Notes: generated from the letters alone by a model not told the origin. A stretch of DNA of 64,000 nt from Fremontodendron californicum (GCA_030761205.1 JAULJL010000039.1:878001-942000); one strand, 5' to 3'; positions 32,913 through 45,716 are shown, counted from the stretch's first letter. Made by a program: numbers and translations.

Positions 32913-35900
32913 CTAAGCTCCTTTTCCTTCATCTATGTTCAAAATGCGATTCCGGAAATCACTCACCATAAGTGGCAACCCTTCTCTTAGAGAGATTTTC
33001 GGCTCCCAGTTGAGCAGCTCCTTTGCTTTGGTGATATCCGGTTTCCTCATATGTGGATCATCTGCAGTATTCGGTTTATATTCTATCGTAGAACTCGGAT
33101 CAATCGTTTCTTTGACAACCTGAAGGTTAGTAGGAAAATGAATTTGTAAGGCCTCTATGAAATATGAATTTTAGGATTCAGATAAACCTAACGGGAAGCA
33201 ATTATATTGCTTCGATTTTTCATTTTTCTTAAAATATCCGTGTCCGATGCATATTCGGATATGGGTATGAGGATATATGACCTTCTAAGAACCTTTCAAA
33301 TACATGAAAAAACTTTAAAAAAAAAAAAAATTAACATATCTGTGTCAGACACATATCCGTATCCGACATTCACATCTGAGTTTGAATAACATAGGGAAGC
33401 AAAATGCATTAAAGAAGACAAACCTCGGCCAATTCAAGCATAGTGAACTCTCCTGGGTTACCCAAATTAAAAGGCCCTATGTGTTCACCTTCCATTAAAG
33501 CAACAAGTCCATCCACCTGTCATTCATGAGCTCCAGTATGAAATTATCTTCAATTGCATGTATTCACATGTTCTTAACTTCCAAATTGTCTGCCTTTAAC
33601 CTATATTATTCCGACTCTTCATTTTTATTGAAGTACCCGTGTCCAATACATATTCGAACAAGTGTATGGGACTATGAGGGTATGATCCTCCCAATATATG
33701 GAAAAACTTCGAAAAAATTGAGCATACCCATGTCGAACACATACCCGTATCCGACATTCACCCTCAAGACTGAGTAACATAGCCTTTAACTATTCACATA
33801 AAAGAAATTATATAACTAGTTTTTTACTTCCTCACTCAAATCCAAATGAGAAAAATTATCCAACTTCTTTCCACTTCACTCTTCTCTCCAGTTTTCACAA
33901 TTCAAACACATACCCGTATCCGACATTCACCCTCAAGTCCGAGTAACATAGCCTTTAACTATTCACATAAAAGAAATTATATAACTAGTTTTTTACTTCC
34001 TCACTCAAATCCAAATGAGAAAAATTATCCAACTTCTTTCCACTTCAATCTTCTCTCCAGTTTTTCACAATTCAAATACCAATATAAATACTTTAGTCAT
34101 TCTGCATTTGCAGAAGCCATTGAGAAGAAAAGTACATAAGATAACAACCAGCCATACCAAATCGGAAACATATTGGAAGCTTCGGGTTTGTTTCCCATCA
34201 CCATAAACAGTCATCGGTTGCTTCCGAATGGCCTACAAAACAAAGCTACAGTTATTAGAAAATGTTATATAATCCAAATCTCAACTGATTTCTGTACATA
34301 AATAAATGCATAAAATATTAAAAGGATGAATCAACCTGAGCAACAAAATTGCTAACAACACGTCCATCATCCAAGCACATGCGAGGACCATAAGTGTTGA
34401 AAATACGAGCAATTCGCACCTGCAAATAGCAAGTATCATCATTTGATCATAACATGTAGAAGATCTTTCAGATGACATATGACTTTTTTTTTATCTCCCC
34501 TTCAAATACATCATTAATAATATTCACATAAAAACTTGTGTAGTACATTGGAACCACAAGGCATTAAGTCATGGTCAAATGAAAGTTAATCTTTTAGATG
34601 TTGGCTAAGGATCAGATGATCAGTTCGAAGTTACAACGGATTGACCAAAAGAGAACCTGGCCAACCTAAGATTATTCACTACTGTTGTGAGTTTGATAGA
34701 CATTTTTGAAGGCATTGACACACTATGTTACTCAGACTCGGGTGTGAGTGTCGGATACGGTATGTGTCCGACACGGGTATGTTCAATTTTTTAAAAGTTT
34801 TTCCATGTATTTGGACGGTCATATCCCCATATTCATGTCGGATATGAGTCGGACACAGGTGTCAGACAAAGATACTTCAAGAAAAATGAAAAGTCAGAAC
34901 AACATAGTTTGACACATTTGTTTAGCACATTACTAAAAAAGATTAGTAAATTAGACTCCAGAAGTCCACATATTCTTTTAGCACATTACTAAAAGAAAAT
35001 TGTAAATTCGGCTCCAACCTTTCCTCTAGTTGACTGGTTTGGTTGTGGACAATGGAATTTTATTCACTACAAATTCCATGATCTTCCATATCATATTACA
35101 TTTTCATCAAGAGTCAGTTGTTTGCCTACTTAAGGAAGCACTAATGGCCCATTTTTTGGATCTATAAACCACAATTAATCTATCACAAGTTTTTTCACCC
35201 TCATTAAGCATCAAAGGCCACAATACTCCAAGTACTAACATTACATCATGCTAGAGAATAAACGTATGCGGAATCGTACTTAAGAAGATCCTAAGATGCC
35301 AGTAAAAGGACAACCAACTGAACTGTCATTGTGATGTAGAACAAATAATCCTGAATAACAATACTCAATAATTGTCTGCAACCTCAATTGTATATACTCA
35401 AAATTCTCAACATCAAAGATGTCAATTATCAAAATCTAACCTCCAAAAATAATAAGCTCCATAAACCCAGGTTTTAAGCCCATGGGAAAGTAAAGCACAT
35501 CTAACCTAAACCCTAAGTCACCTCTCGAGGGTGAGTGTCAAATCATACGGGTATGTGTCTGAGATGGGTATGCTCAATTTTTTCTAAGTTTTCCCATATA
35601 TTTGGAGGATCATACCTCCATACCCATATCCAAATACATGTTGGACACGAGTACTTTAGATAAAATGAAGAGTCCGGGTAACATAGCCTAAACCAAACAA
35701 ACAAGTCCACTAATAAATTAAATCCTATTTCCTAAATTTACATTCTTCCAAAACTTGGAAGAATGTTCTCCATCACAATGCCATAGGATTATGAAAAGCA
35801 GACATTTCTGTAAATATTACAACATGAGAATTTCTAGAGCAGGTGCCAATATCCTAATATCTTGTACAAAAAATCAAGCAGGCCAACAATGTTCACATAC

Positions 35901-37080
35901 AAGTAAGTATCTGAAAAATCATACCTCAACACCAGCACCTCGATGATAATCCATAGTTAAGGTTTCAGCAGTCCTTTTTCCTTCATCATAGCAACTCCTC
36001 TCGCCTAACCACATTCAACCCGAAACAGTAATAAACATAAAACAGAGAAACAAGCAACCAAAACTAAAAATTATTGCAATATTACTAGCTCCTTACCAAT
36101 TGGATTGACATTTCCCCAATAGGTTTCTTTCTGTGGATGCTGAAGCGGATCACCATAAACCTCACTCGTGCTCGTGAGCAAAAACCTTGCCCCAACTCTC
36201 TTTGCAAGCCCCAACATATTAAGAGTTCCCATCACATTTGTCTTGTAAACTCACCAAGTCAAGGATCTCAAATCAACATTATTCAATCAAACACAAAAAA
36301 CCAACCCATTTGTCTATTCAAAACAATAACAAAAACAAGCACAAAAAACCAGAAAAATAAAGCTCCAAACAAAAAATACCATAAACTAATGCGAAATTGA
36401 CATAAAATATAGAAAAAGGATATGATGGTCTTGACAGGATTGTATTTATAATGAACGGGAGAAGCAGGGCAAGCTAAATGATAGATCTGATCCACTTCTA
36501 AGAGAATTGGCTCAACCACATCGTGACGAATGAGTTCGAACCTCGGATTCCCAAAAAGATGAACCACATTTTCTTTCCTCCCAGTGAAGAAATTATCGAT
36601 AACAATCACTTCATCGCCTCTTCCAATTAACTTATCAACAAGATGACTCCCAACGAACCCGGCCCCGCCCGTGACCACGATCCTCATTCTCCGCCGTCCG
36701 ATCCCCACAGGGACCCGACCCCCTTTGCCATGAAAGGGAATGTTGGAGCCGGAGGAATAGGAACCGGAGGAACCCAGGGTGTGGGAAACGACGGCGGCGG
36801 CGGCGGTGGTGGTATCGATGGAGATCGATCTGAGGATTGAGGAATGTGCCTCGTTTGGGCCTAAACGAGAGAGAGTGGGCTGGAGGATGAAAAAAGTGGA
36901 GCCGATTAAAATGCCGACGAGGATAAAGAGAAGCCGCTGTTCTTTGAAGAGATAGTTAATGGATCTAGGGAGAGATCTGGGGTGTTTTAAGGATTTGGGT
37001 GAGTAAGGAGGCGTTTGGCTTGATGGGATCTCCTCATCTCGCCTATGATTCATGCTTGATTGCTTGTGTAACAGTTTCAT
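32913..37080 (-). CDS. UXS: UDP-glucuronic acid decarboxylase (UDP-xylose synthase), membrane type
   Basis: Converts UDP-glucuronate to UDP-xylose with bound NAD+, supplying xylan and xyloglucan synthesis in the Golgi lumen. Exons: 37080-36424, 36244-36097, 36004-35925, 34419-34336, 34232-34158, 33516-33424, 33119-32913; 1344 nt, 447 aa, the size of Arabidopsis UXS2/UXS4. The N terminus is cytosolic and basic, followed by a type II membrane anchor (about 51-69). The NAD-binding motif is [10 protein letters not shown] (137-146), the substrate-loop start is DNFFTGRK, and the short-chain dehydrogenase catalytic set includes TSTSEVYG (243-250) and Y274-x3-K278 (YDEGK). All key residues are present. 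Intron 1 (36245-36423) begins ATATCCTTTT and ends AC: a U12-type intron. Four hAT-like MITEs and a tandem duplication lie in other introns. Confidence 0.96.
33202..33394. mobile_element. hAT-like MITE in UXS intron 6
   Basis: Reverse-oriented copy: left TTATATTGCTTCGATT, right TCTGAGTTTGAATAACATAG, with perfect octamer GGAAGCAA at 33194-33201 and 33395-33402. Confidence 0.9.
33601..33782. mobile_element. hAT-like MITE in UXS intron 5
   Basis: Left CTATATTATTCCGACTC, right AGACTGAGTAACATAG, with perfect octamer CCTTTAAC on both sides (33593-33600, 33783-33790). Confidence 0.9.
33737..34074. repeat. 169-bp tandem duplication in UXS intron 5
   Basis: CCCGTATCCGACATTCACC at 33744 recurs at 33913. 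The repeated unit contains the right end of the MITE plus about 120 bases of adjoining intron, so it arose after that insertion. The two units differ by few bases (for example AAGACTGAG against AAGTCCGAG), indicating a recent event. Confidence 0.9.
34723..34907. mobile_element. hAT-like MITE in UXS intron 4-5 region
   Basis: CTATGTTACTCAGACTCGGG to AAGTCAGAACAACATAG, with TTGACACA at 34715-34722 and 34909-34916 (one extra T at the right border). It lies between exons 3 and 4 (35924-34420). Confidence 0.85.
35513..35686. mobile_element. hAT-like MITE in UXS intron 3
   Basis: The left end is decayed (CTAAGTCACCTCTCGAGGG); the right end GAGTCCGGGTAACATAG is intact. Perfect octamer CCTAAACC at 35505-35512 and 35687-35694 confirms the borders. 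Confidence 0.85.
36245..36423 (-). other. U12-type AT-AC intron (UXS intron 1)
   Basis: The exon ends ACC ATC, the intron opens ATATCCTTTT (exact U12 donor consensus), a branch site TCCTTGAC lies near the 3' end, and the intron closes with AC 14 bases after the branch A. Removing it joins KTI to KTNVMGT in frame, the sequence expected for the family. No GT-AG pair gives this join. Confidence 0.9.
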
Positions 37081-38592
37081 GGCTTAATTTTCTTGGTTTT
37101 TTGGGTGAGAATTGAATGAAATGAAGTACCTTTTCTTAGTTTTTCCTGGTTCTTCTTTTGGCTTTTATGGGTGTTGGAGGATTGAAGCTGGTAGCCTGAA
37201 ACACGTTTCAATTCGTTGTTTTTTAGCCAAAAAAATGAAGAGAAAGCTCGAGATTGAAAAAGGAGATGGGAGGGGGAGCCATTTTCTTGAAAAGTAGTTA
37301 TGAAAGCACGAAATGGAGTAATTTGGAAGATAATTAGTTTAGTATTCTGGTGAATACGCAGTCAAAATAAGCTCCGTGCTCCCCTAGATTGTACTAGTTT
37401 CTATGGCTGTGATTTGATCTTTTTTTTTTTATGATCATGTATGTTTCTCCCTAGGATGATAACAATATTTAAAAATAATAATAATAAAGTTAACTGATGT
37501 ATTTTTTATTTAATTCAAAAATATAATAAATTAATTACATTTTTTAAAATATATATTATTTTAACAAGTGTTAATAGCATTCTTTGTTCTATTAGGTGAT
37601 TAATTATGCACAAAGAATGCTTCATATGTAATTTATGAATAAGCTAAAAGCTAATTAATACTAGTTAAATTTTAGTTTTAAATTTTTGTAAGCTTTTTTC
37701 TATATTTGCTACATTAAAAAGAAAAGTTCATATAATATCTTCTTTTTGAATTATATTATGAAAAGGCATCTTTATGTGAGATTTTTAAATAAAATTATAT
37801 GAAATTTATATCAACAATATGATTTTTTATAATAATCATAATAATTAGAAAATGAATAAATATTGCTATAATATTAAAATACTTTTGGAAAAGCATTTTG
37901 CTTGTATCTAATTGATGACAAATAGTTTAACCTACTACTTACATTAAATTTAACCCCAAAATCCTATGATGATTCATTTATTTATACTAAAACCAACTTT
38001 TTCCCTTTCCAAGAAAAATCCAACTTTCAAAATTGTATAAAACACTTAAAAAATATATTGAAATTAAAAAAATATATCTAATACACCATCGACGAGAATT
38101 AACACAAATCTATTAAGATATATTTAAAAAAGAGAAATTATTTCATCAAATCAGTAGATTTTTAAACTTTATAAAAAGTATTAGTAGGATGACACATATC
38201 ATTAAAGTATATTAAAAAAGAAAAAATTAATTAAAAAAATAAAACATGTGGTTGTGTCTAACTTCAGTTGTGAAATTAAAAAATTACACTGTAGTATATC
38301 AAAAATGAACTTTTTAAAAAATAATATAAATTAGAGAAATTATTTCATCCATCGATAATGGAGTTTATTATACTAATATATTAAAAATAAAAATAAACTA
38401 ATTAAAAAAATAAAACATGGACGTGTCCAAAATTATGGGAAATTGATGAGCCAGTAGAGCCACAGTCATTTCTCATTGGGGCTAAACGATTCTCCCATTT
38501 TAAATTTGTTGAAGTGGGCTATGAATCCATAATCGGCCCACTATTAGTTTTCAATTTCAAAACCAAAAACTTAAAAATCAATCTTCGTGTAG
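37081..38592. other. AT-rich spacer upstream of UXS
   Basis: Contains the UXS promoter on the minus strand and AT-rich sequence. Two related short segments with AGAGAAATTATTTCATC occur near 38132 and 38335. No gene recognised. Confidence 0.5.
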
Positions 38593-38666
38593 CGACCACA
38601 GTGGGAGTCGAACCCACGACCTTTTGATCCGAAGTCAAACGCGCTAATCCACTGCGCTATGCGGTC
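38593..38666 (-). tRNA. tRNA-Arg (anticodon UCG)
   Basis: Complete cloverleaf of 74 nt on the minus strand: acceptor stem GACCGCA/TGTGGTC (one G-U pair), D arm GCGC-GCGC, anticodon stem TTTGA/TCAAA with loop CTTCGGA (anticodon at 38632-38630), and T arm GTGGG-TTCGACT-CCCAC. Discriminator G, no encoded CCA, no intron, as for nuclear tRNAs. A T5 run at 38577-38573 serves as the polymerase III terminator. Reads CGA codons. Confidence 0.97.
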
Positions 38667-38897
38667 GATTGAAGGCTCTTCTCATCTTTTCTTATAAAAC
38701 ACAAACAGGTTAAAAGAAAACCACCTGTTCTTAAACGAGCAGCTCACTATGATCATGACAATTGATTAGGCTAACCTGTCAATTAAACAGCAAAATAGAA
38801 GGAGATCCAACAATTTTTTAATTGGAAATTTGGAATTCTGTGTCCTACTAGTTTAATGCTAATTTTTTTTTTTACAAATTTGGATCAATATTAGGAG

Positions 38898-39241
38898 TAG
38901 AATTGTCTATGGGTTCGGCCTCAATAAAATTTTTTTTTGCTTGTCCAAATTCAACGTTGGTCGGATCGGATCCAAAAACTCATTTTATTATTTAAATATA
39001 TTAAAATATTAAAAATTATTTTATAATTAATTTTTTTTTGATAATTTGGGGAAGGGGAAATCGAACCTTGCTTTTGAGAGAGGGAAGCATGCACCAATCA
39101 CTGAGCCAAAGGCTCGGATGCAATACTTTTTTATTATTTAATCAATAATTTAGATTTTCGAATTACTAAAATTTATTCCAAATCCGATCCAATTCGAACT
39201 AAACAGGTCGGACAGACGAATAACTCGATTCGTGAATAAGC
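38898..39241. mobile_element. Degenerate GC-ended element carrying a nested SINE
   Basis: Outer ends (GTCTATGGGTTCGGCC; CGATTCGTGAATAAGC) resemble decayed GC-ended MITEs. The AT-rich core is interrupted by a tRNA-like unit at about 39030-39122. Confidence 0.4.
39030..39122 (-). repeat. tRNA-derived SINE
   Basis: On the minus strand the sequence GAGCCTTTGGCTCAGTGATT (box A fits TGGCTCAGTGATTGG) is followed by AGGTTCGATTTCC (box B) 30 bases later and then an AT-rich tail ending in an A run. This is the promoter layout of plant SINE heads. Confidence 0.6.
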
Positions 39242-40329
39242 TTAATTAAGAGAAACCATCACAAATATCATTCATATTACAATGAGAACTCATTCAACCA
39301 ATGAATAATCATGATCTTCAAATCGACAACACATGGAAATATAGGATACCCAAATTTTCTAAAGGTGCATTTTTCAACAGTGGTCCTCTAATTCAACAAT
39401 ATTAAGCATCAAACCCTTAGTTCCTAATATAAACACATTAAATCTCTCTTTTTAGTCTTTAATCATTCTGAGGACAAAAGAAAATGAAACTTTTGGTGCA
39501 AAATATTCATCGTTGAAACTCATATTCATTCCTCTTTAGTTGTGTCATGATTGTTACAACATACTTTATTTTTCTTGTTATGGCAGCTGATAGTTTGGAA
39601 ACTCATTATCAAAGTCATGACTTTCATTTGGCCTTGTAGAGGTTCTTTTAATAGGGTGAAGAAATATTGCAAATCAATAAAATGAAATGTCATGAAAGAT
39701 GGCAGAGAAGAAGATCAAAACGGATCTTGAAAAACAAGTGCGATAGCGTATTATGGTGACAAAGGAAAAATGTAGCTGAGGTAGATAAAAAGTATGGTGA
39801 TTGAGATAATTGCATAGAGAAAATTGTAGAGAGAATTATAAGAGTTCAAGTTGTCAAATTGTCAAATTGTCAAAAGATTTCAATTGAAACCTTTGGATGT
39901 TAATTTATAATCCGACCAAAAAAAGTTACAAAAATGAGTGGGTAGTTATAAAAATATGAGTTACGTAAAAATGGCATAGAACATGAGTTAATTGGAGAAG
40001 GAAGTTACAATAAGTTAAGACAGTCAGTGAAGGTTGATTATATGACAGTGACAGCACACCTAGAGATGTGCAACCTGTCCAGAAAGGAAAGAGAAAATTC
40101 GTGTATTCAAGGGAAAGGTTAAGAAGAGATTTCTAAATAATCTCCGTATATGGGTCTCAAAATCATGTTTTTTAAGACATCTGAAAAGTGAAGTAAACTC
40201 GAGAATCCTACCACTCATTCTGGTATTAGCTCCGCTATTCGTTGTAAATTGATGCGTCTTGGCTACCTGTTTCAAATTAACTTTGTTATAAGTCACATAA
40301 CTTGTATATTGCGTTATGTTGTTATCGAG

Positions 40330-40500
40330 CGTGGAGAACTAGAATGCTATCGTTAGAGAGTGTTGTCATTAAAGAGCGCCGCTATCAGTAAGGAGTGTTG
40401 TCGTCAGGGAACATTGTCGCTAGGAAGCACTGTCGCAAAGAAACGTTGTCGACCCTATGGAGCATTGTCGTCAAGGACCATTGCTATGGCGTGTTGCCTA
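40330..40500. repeat. Degenerate 20-bp-period repeat
   Basis: About eight imperfect units of the type GGAGYRYTGTCGTCA follow each other (AGTGTTGTCATTAAAGAGCG, GGAGTGTTGTCGTCAGGGAA, CATTGTCGCTAGGAAGC, ACTGTCGCAAAGAAACG, TTGTCGACC, GAGCATTGTCGTCAAGGA). The GC content is clearly above the surroundings. Non-coding as far as seen. Confidence 0.6.
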
Positions 40501-41375
40501 AATAAATTGTGCTTGTATGACATGTTAACAGTAAATAAATAAAAAAAAAAAAACATTTACATTTACATTTAACCCATGCATGAAAATTCTCCAAACCTTT
40601 ATTGACTTAAATATCTGAGTGCATTTCGAAATCCAAACTTTTGCGTCCCTCTAACCCTTTTAATTATTCCACATAAGCAACTTTTACTCAATTCGGCAAA
40701 CTCACCAAACTTTGTTACCAAAAAGACATCATCAAGCTTTAGTTTCAAAGTTGTTAGCAATGTGGTGACGATCAAGTGCAATTTTCATGACAACAACGGC
40801 AGCTTTTTTTTTTTTCCTTTTAATGATCGTATTGTGATTGCTGATTACTTTGTGGAGCCGGGGCCTTGACAATGATATTTGATATTCAACGGGCAAAACT
40901 TGATGAAAAAAATTGGATTATTAATTTGGTTTTTAACAGAATTATCAATTACTATATTCTTGATCATTATAAATCGGAGCCCTAATTTCTTATTCATTCA
41001 TTTTTATTTTTTTTTTGGTTTTATTTATTTAATTTTTGGTTTTCTTAGCATATCATGTATTTTTAACAAGGCTATAGAACAAAAACAACTTGTATAGGGT
41101 ATAAAAAATATATTAAAATAAGAAATTATAAATCGAGCCCTTTCAATATCTTTCTTTATCAAACGAAATCTTAGTTGGTCAAAATTTCAAACCCTAAATC
41201 AATTAACGACCAGCTTTTAAAGTTTTCGGCCAAGCTACATATACGGTGACTACACCATTTCAATGGATTTTTAAAAATTTAATGATGCAATTGTGCATCA
41301 ATTAAATTGGATTTATTCAATAATTAAGAGAATAAGATATTAGTAGAAAATAATCAACAAAATCTTGGAGAAAAC

Positions 41376-41515
41376 CTATATTACTCTGACTTTTATTTTT
41401 TAAAATATTCATGTCCGACGCATATTTAGATATGATATGTAAGTATGATCTTTTAAATATAATTGTATTGGATAATATTGATATCGATACTCACTTTCGA
41501 ATCTAAATAACATAA
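41376..41515. mobile_element. Decayed hAT-like MITE
   Basis: CTATATTACTCTGACTT to TCTAAATAACATAA with perfect octamer GAGAAAAC at 41368-41375 and 41516-41523. At 140 bp it is shorter than the norm through internal loss. Confidence 0.75.
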
Positions 41516-41641
41516 GAGAAAACATGAATGTCTCTTGACTTGACGAATGACACGTGCAATTATCAAAATTTAATCTCTAATAATTTTATATATTAAAAAA
41601 AAATTACTTGAAATTAAAAGTTACTTGAGTAAGCAGTACTA

Positions 41642-41920
41642 GAGGTGCTCATGGGCCAGACCAGGTCGGGCCGGGCCCAATTTTTTTTAAAACTCCTTGC
41701 CCAAGTCTTGCCCTGGCCGACTCGCGAGCCCGAATCATTGTTCATTTATATTAAAAAAATATTTTAATTAATTTTTATATATTTTTATGATTAAATTAAA
41801 AAAATATTATTTTATTATGTAAATAGTAATCCGAATCGAATTGACCGAATTACAAATATTTTTACCCAAATTCGATCTAATACAAATCGGATCGAATGAG
41901 CTGCTTGACCCGTGAGCAGG
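41642..41920. mobile_element. GC-ended MITE, copy 6
   Basis: Left GAGGTGCTCATGGGCCAG, right GACCCGTGAGCAGG, TA at both borders; partly decayed GC blocks. Confidence 0.65.
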
Positions 41921-44900
41921 TAAATATTACCTTATAGCAGAGCCAGGAGGTTGGACCCGGTAAATTATTTCAAAGCCACAAATTAAAGCCGTCACAAAAG
42001 ACCCCGCAAACCAGTTTATAAATTCAAAACTAATATTTTAATTAATGTTTTGATTTTTTCATAGTAGAAAGATGCATAAAAGTCCACATTCATCCTAATA
42101 AATAATAATTAATACTCCCTTTATCTATGATCTCTCTATCTTATTTTGTATGTTCATGTTTAATTTCTTTTTTTTCAAACATACTTAATTTTGATCATTA
42201 TTTTTTAAAATATTATATTAAATTAAAATTTTTAAAATGTTTTGCAAAAAAAATTGAAAATCAAAATTTACAATTACAAATCTTACTCTTAATTTTTTTT
42301 TAAAATAATAATAATCAAAATTAAGTTTGTTTGATTCAAAATTCATATTTAAAATTTTAACATTTAATAATTTATGTACAAATGACATTTTAAAAAATAT
42401 AAAATATGACACGTTTATATAAAGTAACAAATCTAATTTTAAGTTCATGAATAAATCTTTGATTTTGATTGATAGACGACCTTAATTTTTGGGTGCAATG
42501 GAGCGAATAAACTTCTTTTTGTTTTCGTTAATTTATTTAAAATCTTATTTTAGTGAAACTAGGCATTTAAGCTTTTAGATAAAAAAAAATGATAATCCAA
42601 GTTGATAATTAAAACTTAACTTGATCTAGGATTAATTTAATTAGTACGACTGCTTATATATTTTGACTTCTCAATTTGGTACTATTAGACATGTTATTAA
42701 ACTTAGCTCAACTAACTAAAATAAGTTGAAATTTTCATAAATTTGAATCACAATGTTCTTTCTTATTTGAAAAGAAATAGATATTTAATATATTTACTTT
42801 TTTATAGATTGATCCCAACAATGTTCTCAAAGTAGCTAGTAATTAAGTTATTACCACTTGATCATATTGTTTAATGATTATAATTTTGAGACCTTATCAA
42901 GAACTTTTGTTTTCCCTAATATCATCAAGAAAAAAAATAATAATACATGGGATGTACGGCTGTATTCCATGACAATACTAGTTTTGAATTACTATTTAAT
43001 TAATAAAAAATTGGTTTAATTTAATTATAAGAAAATATAATATAATTTAAATAATAAAACGAATTTTCGACCCAATGAATCAAGTTGTACCAAATTATGA
43101 ATAAATAGTTTTTTTGTTATTCGAACCTGACCGGTTTATCATGGACAATTCTAGGCCGCTATAGTCTTGACGAAAATTTTGTCTAATATTGCCGGAATTT
43201 TTCTTCTAATGGCACAAATTTCCAACTTGGTAATAATATATAATTCAGCAATATTATTTTTTAGGTTGTTAATATTTGACTTGGTTGCATCAGAATGGCA
43301 CCGTACGTGTGATATATAGTTTGAAGAAGAAAATTGAATAATTAAAAATAATAAAAAAAGCTTCAAGTGGCCAACAGGCCTATTAAGTCAAATATAATGT
43401 TTCTGGGTATGCCTAGCTAAAAATTAAAATCAATACTTTGCATATTTATAGAATCTTAGCTTTCATGTAAAGATATTGAAAAGCTTAAAAACTTTTGCAA
43501 ATTGCATTTGCAGTTATCCAACTTATTTAAAGCTAAATTTGCCATATTATTATATGATTAGGTCATGTGAATTTGTGATTAAAACCATGATTTGATGAGG
43601 ATACCCAAAAGATTTAAGTTTTCAATTTATTTTAAATAAAAATAGATATACCTTTTAATTTTCTATACTACATTTGACATATACAAATAACTATAAGCAA
43701 TGATTTATATTTATATATATATATATATTGTTAATTACAAAGCAATGATTTTATTGACTATAAGTTGTTAATAGTGTCATTTTTCCACCAATTCAAACTC
43801 AAGTTGATCATTATTTTTATTTTTACTTATAAAGGTTAAATTTTAATGAAAAATAACAAAATAAAGAGTAAAAAGTAACAAAAGTAACAAGCACATGAAA
43901 CTTTTATAATTTAACAATTACTTATGATATTGTTATATTTGATTATTTAACTCATGATTCGTATGTATATATTTTTTTTATATAAGATCGTTTGAAAAAA
44001 ATTAAATCTAAATAAAATTTAAAAATATCTTTAATCATATTATAAAATATAAAAAAGATATAAAAGCGTATTCTACTTATCACGAGTGTGTTTTACTAGA
44101 AAAGAAGCCAATATCATCTTTGGTTAACAATTGGTAGTATAAATTAATTTTGACTAACATATCAAAATAATTTCTGAATTATTTTATTTTTAATTAAGTT
44201 TTATATTTTTATTGTATCATGTATTCGAATTTTGATTTATTGTTAAATGTTTATTTAAGTATAAATTAAAAGTTAAGGGTTTATTTGAGTACAAATTAAA
44301 AATTAAAGACTTATTTGGTACAAATTAAAGACTAAAGATTTATTTGAATGTAATAAAAGTATATGAACTTATCTAAATAAAATGATAAAATTTAGGATTT
44401 CTTTTTGTTATTTTAACTATTAATTTTTTATGTAAATTATTTTAATTGTAAGACTACTTATATGATATACTAAGTATAAAGAATGATAACCAAATAAGAA
44501 AGGTGGGAAAACAGTTTTGTACTTTTCTTAAACATGTTTTCTTGTCCCCTAAGCTTTGTGGCTTCATTTCGAATAATAATAAAAAAAAAAGATATTTGAA
44601 AAGTTAAACATCAAATTATTTTCTTAATTATCAACCCACTTATATTGAATTAGACTATTTTGAACATATGAAATTCAAGATATATGTATATGCTTACGTG
44701 CTTTTATAATTATTTAGAGGTCGAATGTCTTTAAATCGTCACAGCTTAGCTTCCCTCAACTTGATATTGGGCTTTAGAGTCTCGAGTCAAAACATTAATG
44801 TAAATAAATTATATTTTTCCAACATTAGAATAACTGGTCAACTTGTATTACTTGCCAGTTGCCACTATTAAAATAAAAAAATAATTAATTCTTCTTCAAG

Positions 44901-44989
44901 CCTTCTTTTTATTAGCTCTTCTAAAAAACCACTTGACCATTAGAAAAAAGAAGAAGAAAATATTAATCATTTCAATTGAAAATAGTTAG

Positions 44990-45175
44990 ATATGGTAATC
45001 CGTATATTTATATTATATTTGTGTTATAATCATATTTAAAATGTTATATATTTATATAAAATTTAACACATTAATAATTAATGTTATATAAATTTTGACA
45101 TGTTTGTATATTCGTATCGTATTTTTGTTATTTTTATGTCGTGTTTTTGTTATTTTTCTATCATGTCTAACAATG
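44990..45175. repeat. CGTGT-type AT-rich repeat
   Basis: TTAGATATGGTAATCCGTAT at the left and TATCATGTCTAACAATGG at the right; core shares ATAATCATATTTAAAATGTT with other members. Confidence 0.5.
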
Positions 45176-45615
45176 GTTAAAGAGATATTTATAAAAAAAT
45201 ATCTATATTTATTGAATATATTATATTTTGTTAATTTGATAAAATTAGTGCATTAATTAAATTAGTAAAATAATTTCTTAAAGTAAATTTAATCTAAAAT
45301 CTAGTTAATGAGTATATAAACTATATATAGATATTTGTAAAATTAGTTAAAATTTTATTTTAGAAAGTATATTTTATAAAATACATTAAATTCAAAATAG
45401 ATAATACATTAATTATAAAAAAAAAAATCATTTTAACTGAAGCCTACAAACACTCTTCAGAATTTTCCTTTACTAATCTTAAAATGTATATCTATAAACA
45501 CCACTATTTAAAAGAACAAGTAATGTTTTATTTTTAGCACACTTTCTATTTTTTTTTTATTCTTTTTTAATATTTTCATTGGATGGTTTTCTGGGGATGT
45601 CACGGAATTAGGCGA

Positions 45616-45716
45616 CACGTGTACCGCGTAAAGGCCAATTGTCTGACTCAAAAGGGCAAAAGTCTTAACCCCAAGTTCTTCCAAGCAACGGCGTCGTTCA
45701 TCCAATGTCTATAAAT
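45616..45716 (+). promoter_or_regulatory. EXO70 core promoter: G-box and TATA box
   Basis: CACGTG at 45616-45621 and CTATAAAT at 45709-45716, 93 bases before the start codon, a normal spacing for a plant core promoter. TGACTC at 45644 is a possible TGA/W-box core. Positions are seen; function is inferred. Confidence 0.5.

Noticed and set aside
36643..36840. Gly/Asp-rich 65-aa plus-strand frame
   Set aside because: Antisense to UXS exon 1; the Gly run mirrors an Ala/Val codon run.
39850..40880. Possible solo LTR or retrotransposon remnant
   Set aside because: No paired LTRs, primer-binding site, polypurine tract or coding domain could be pointed to.
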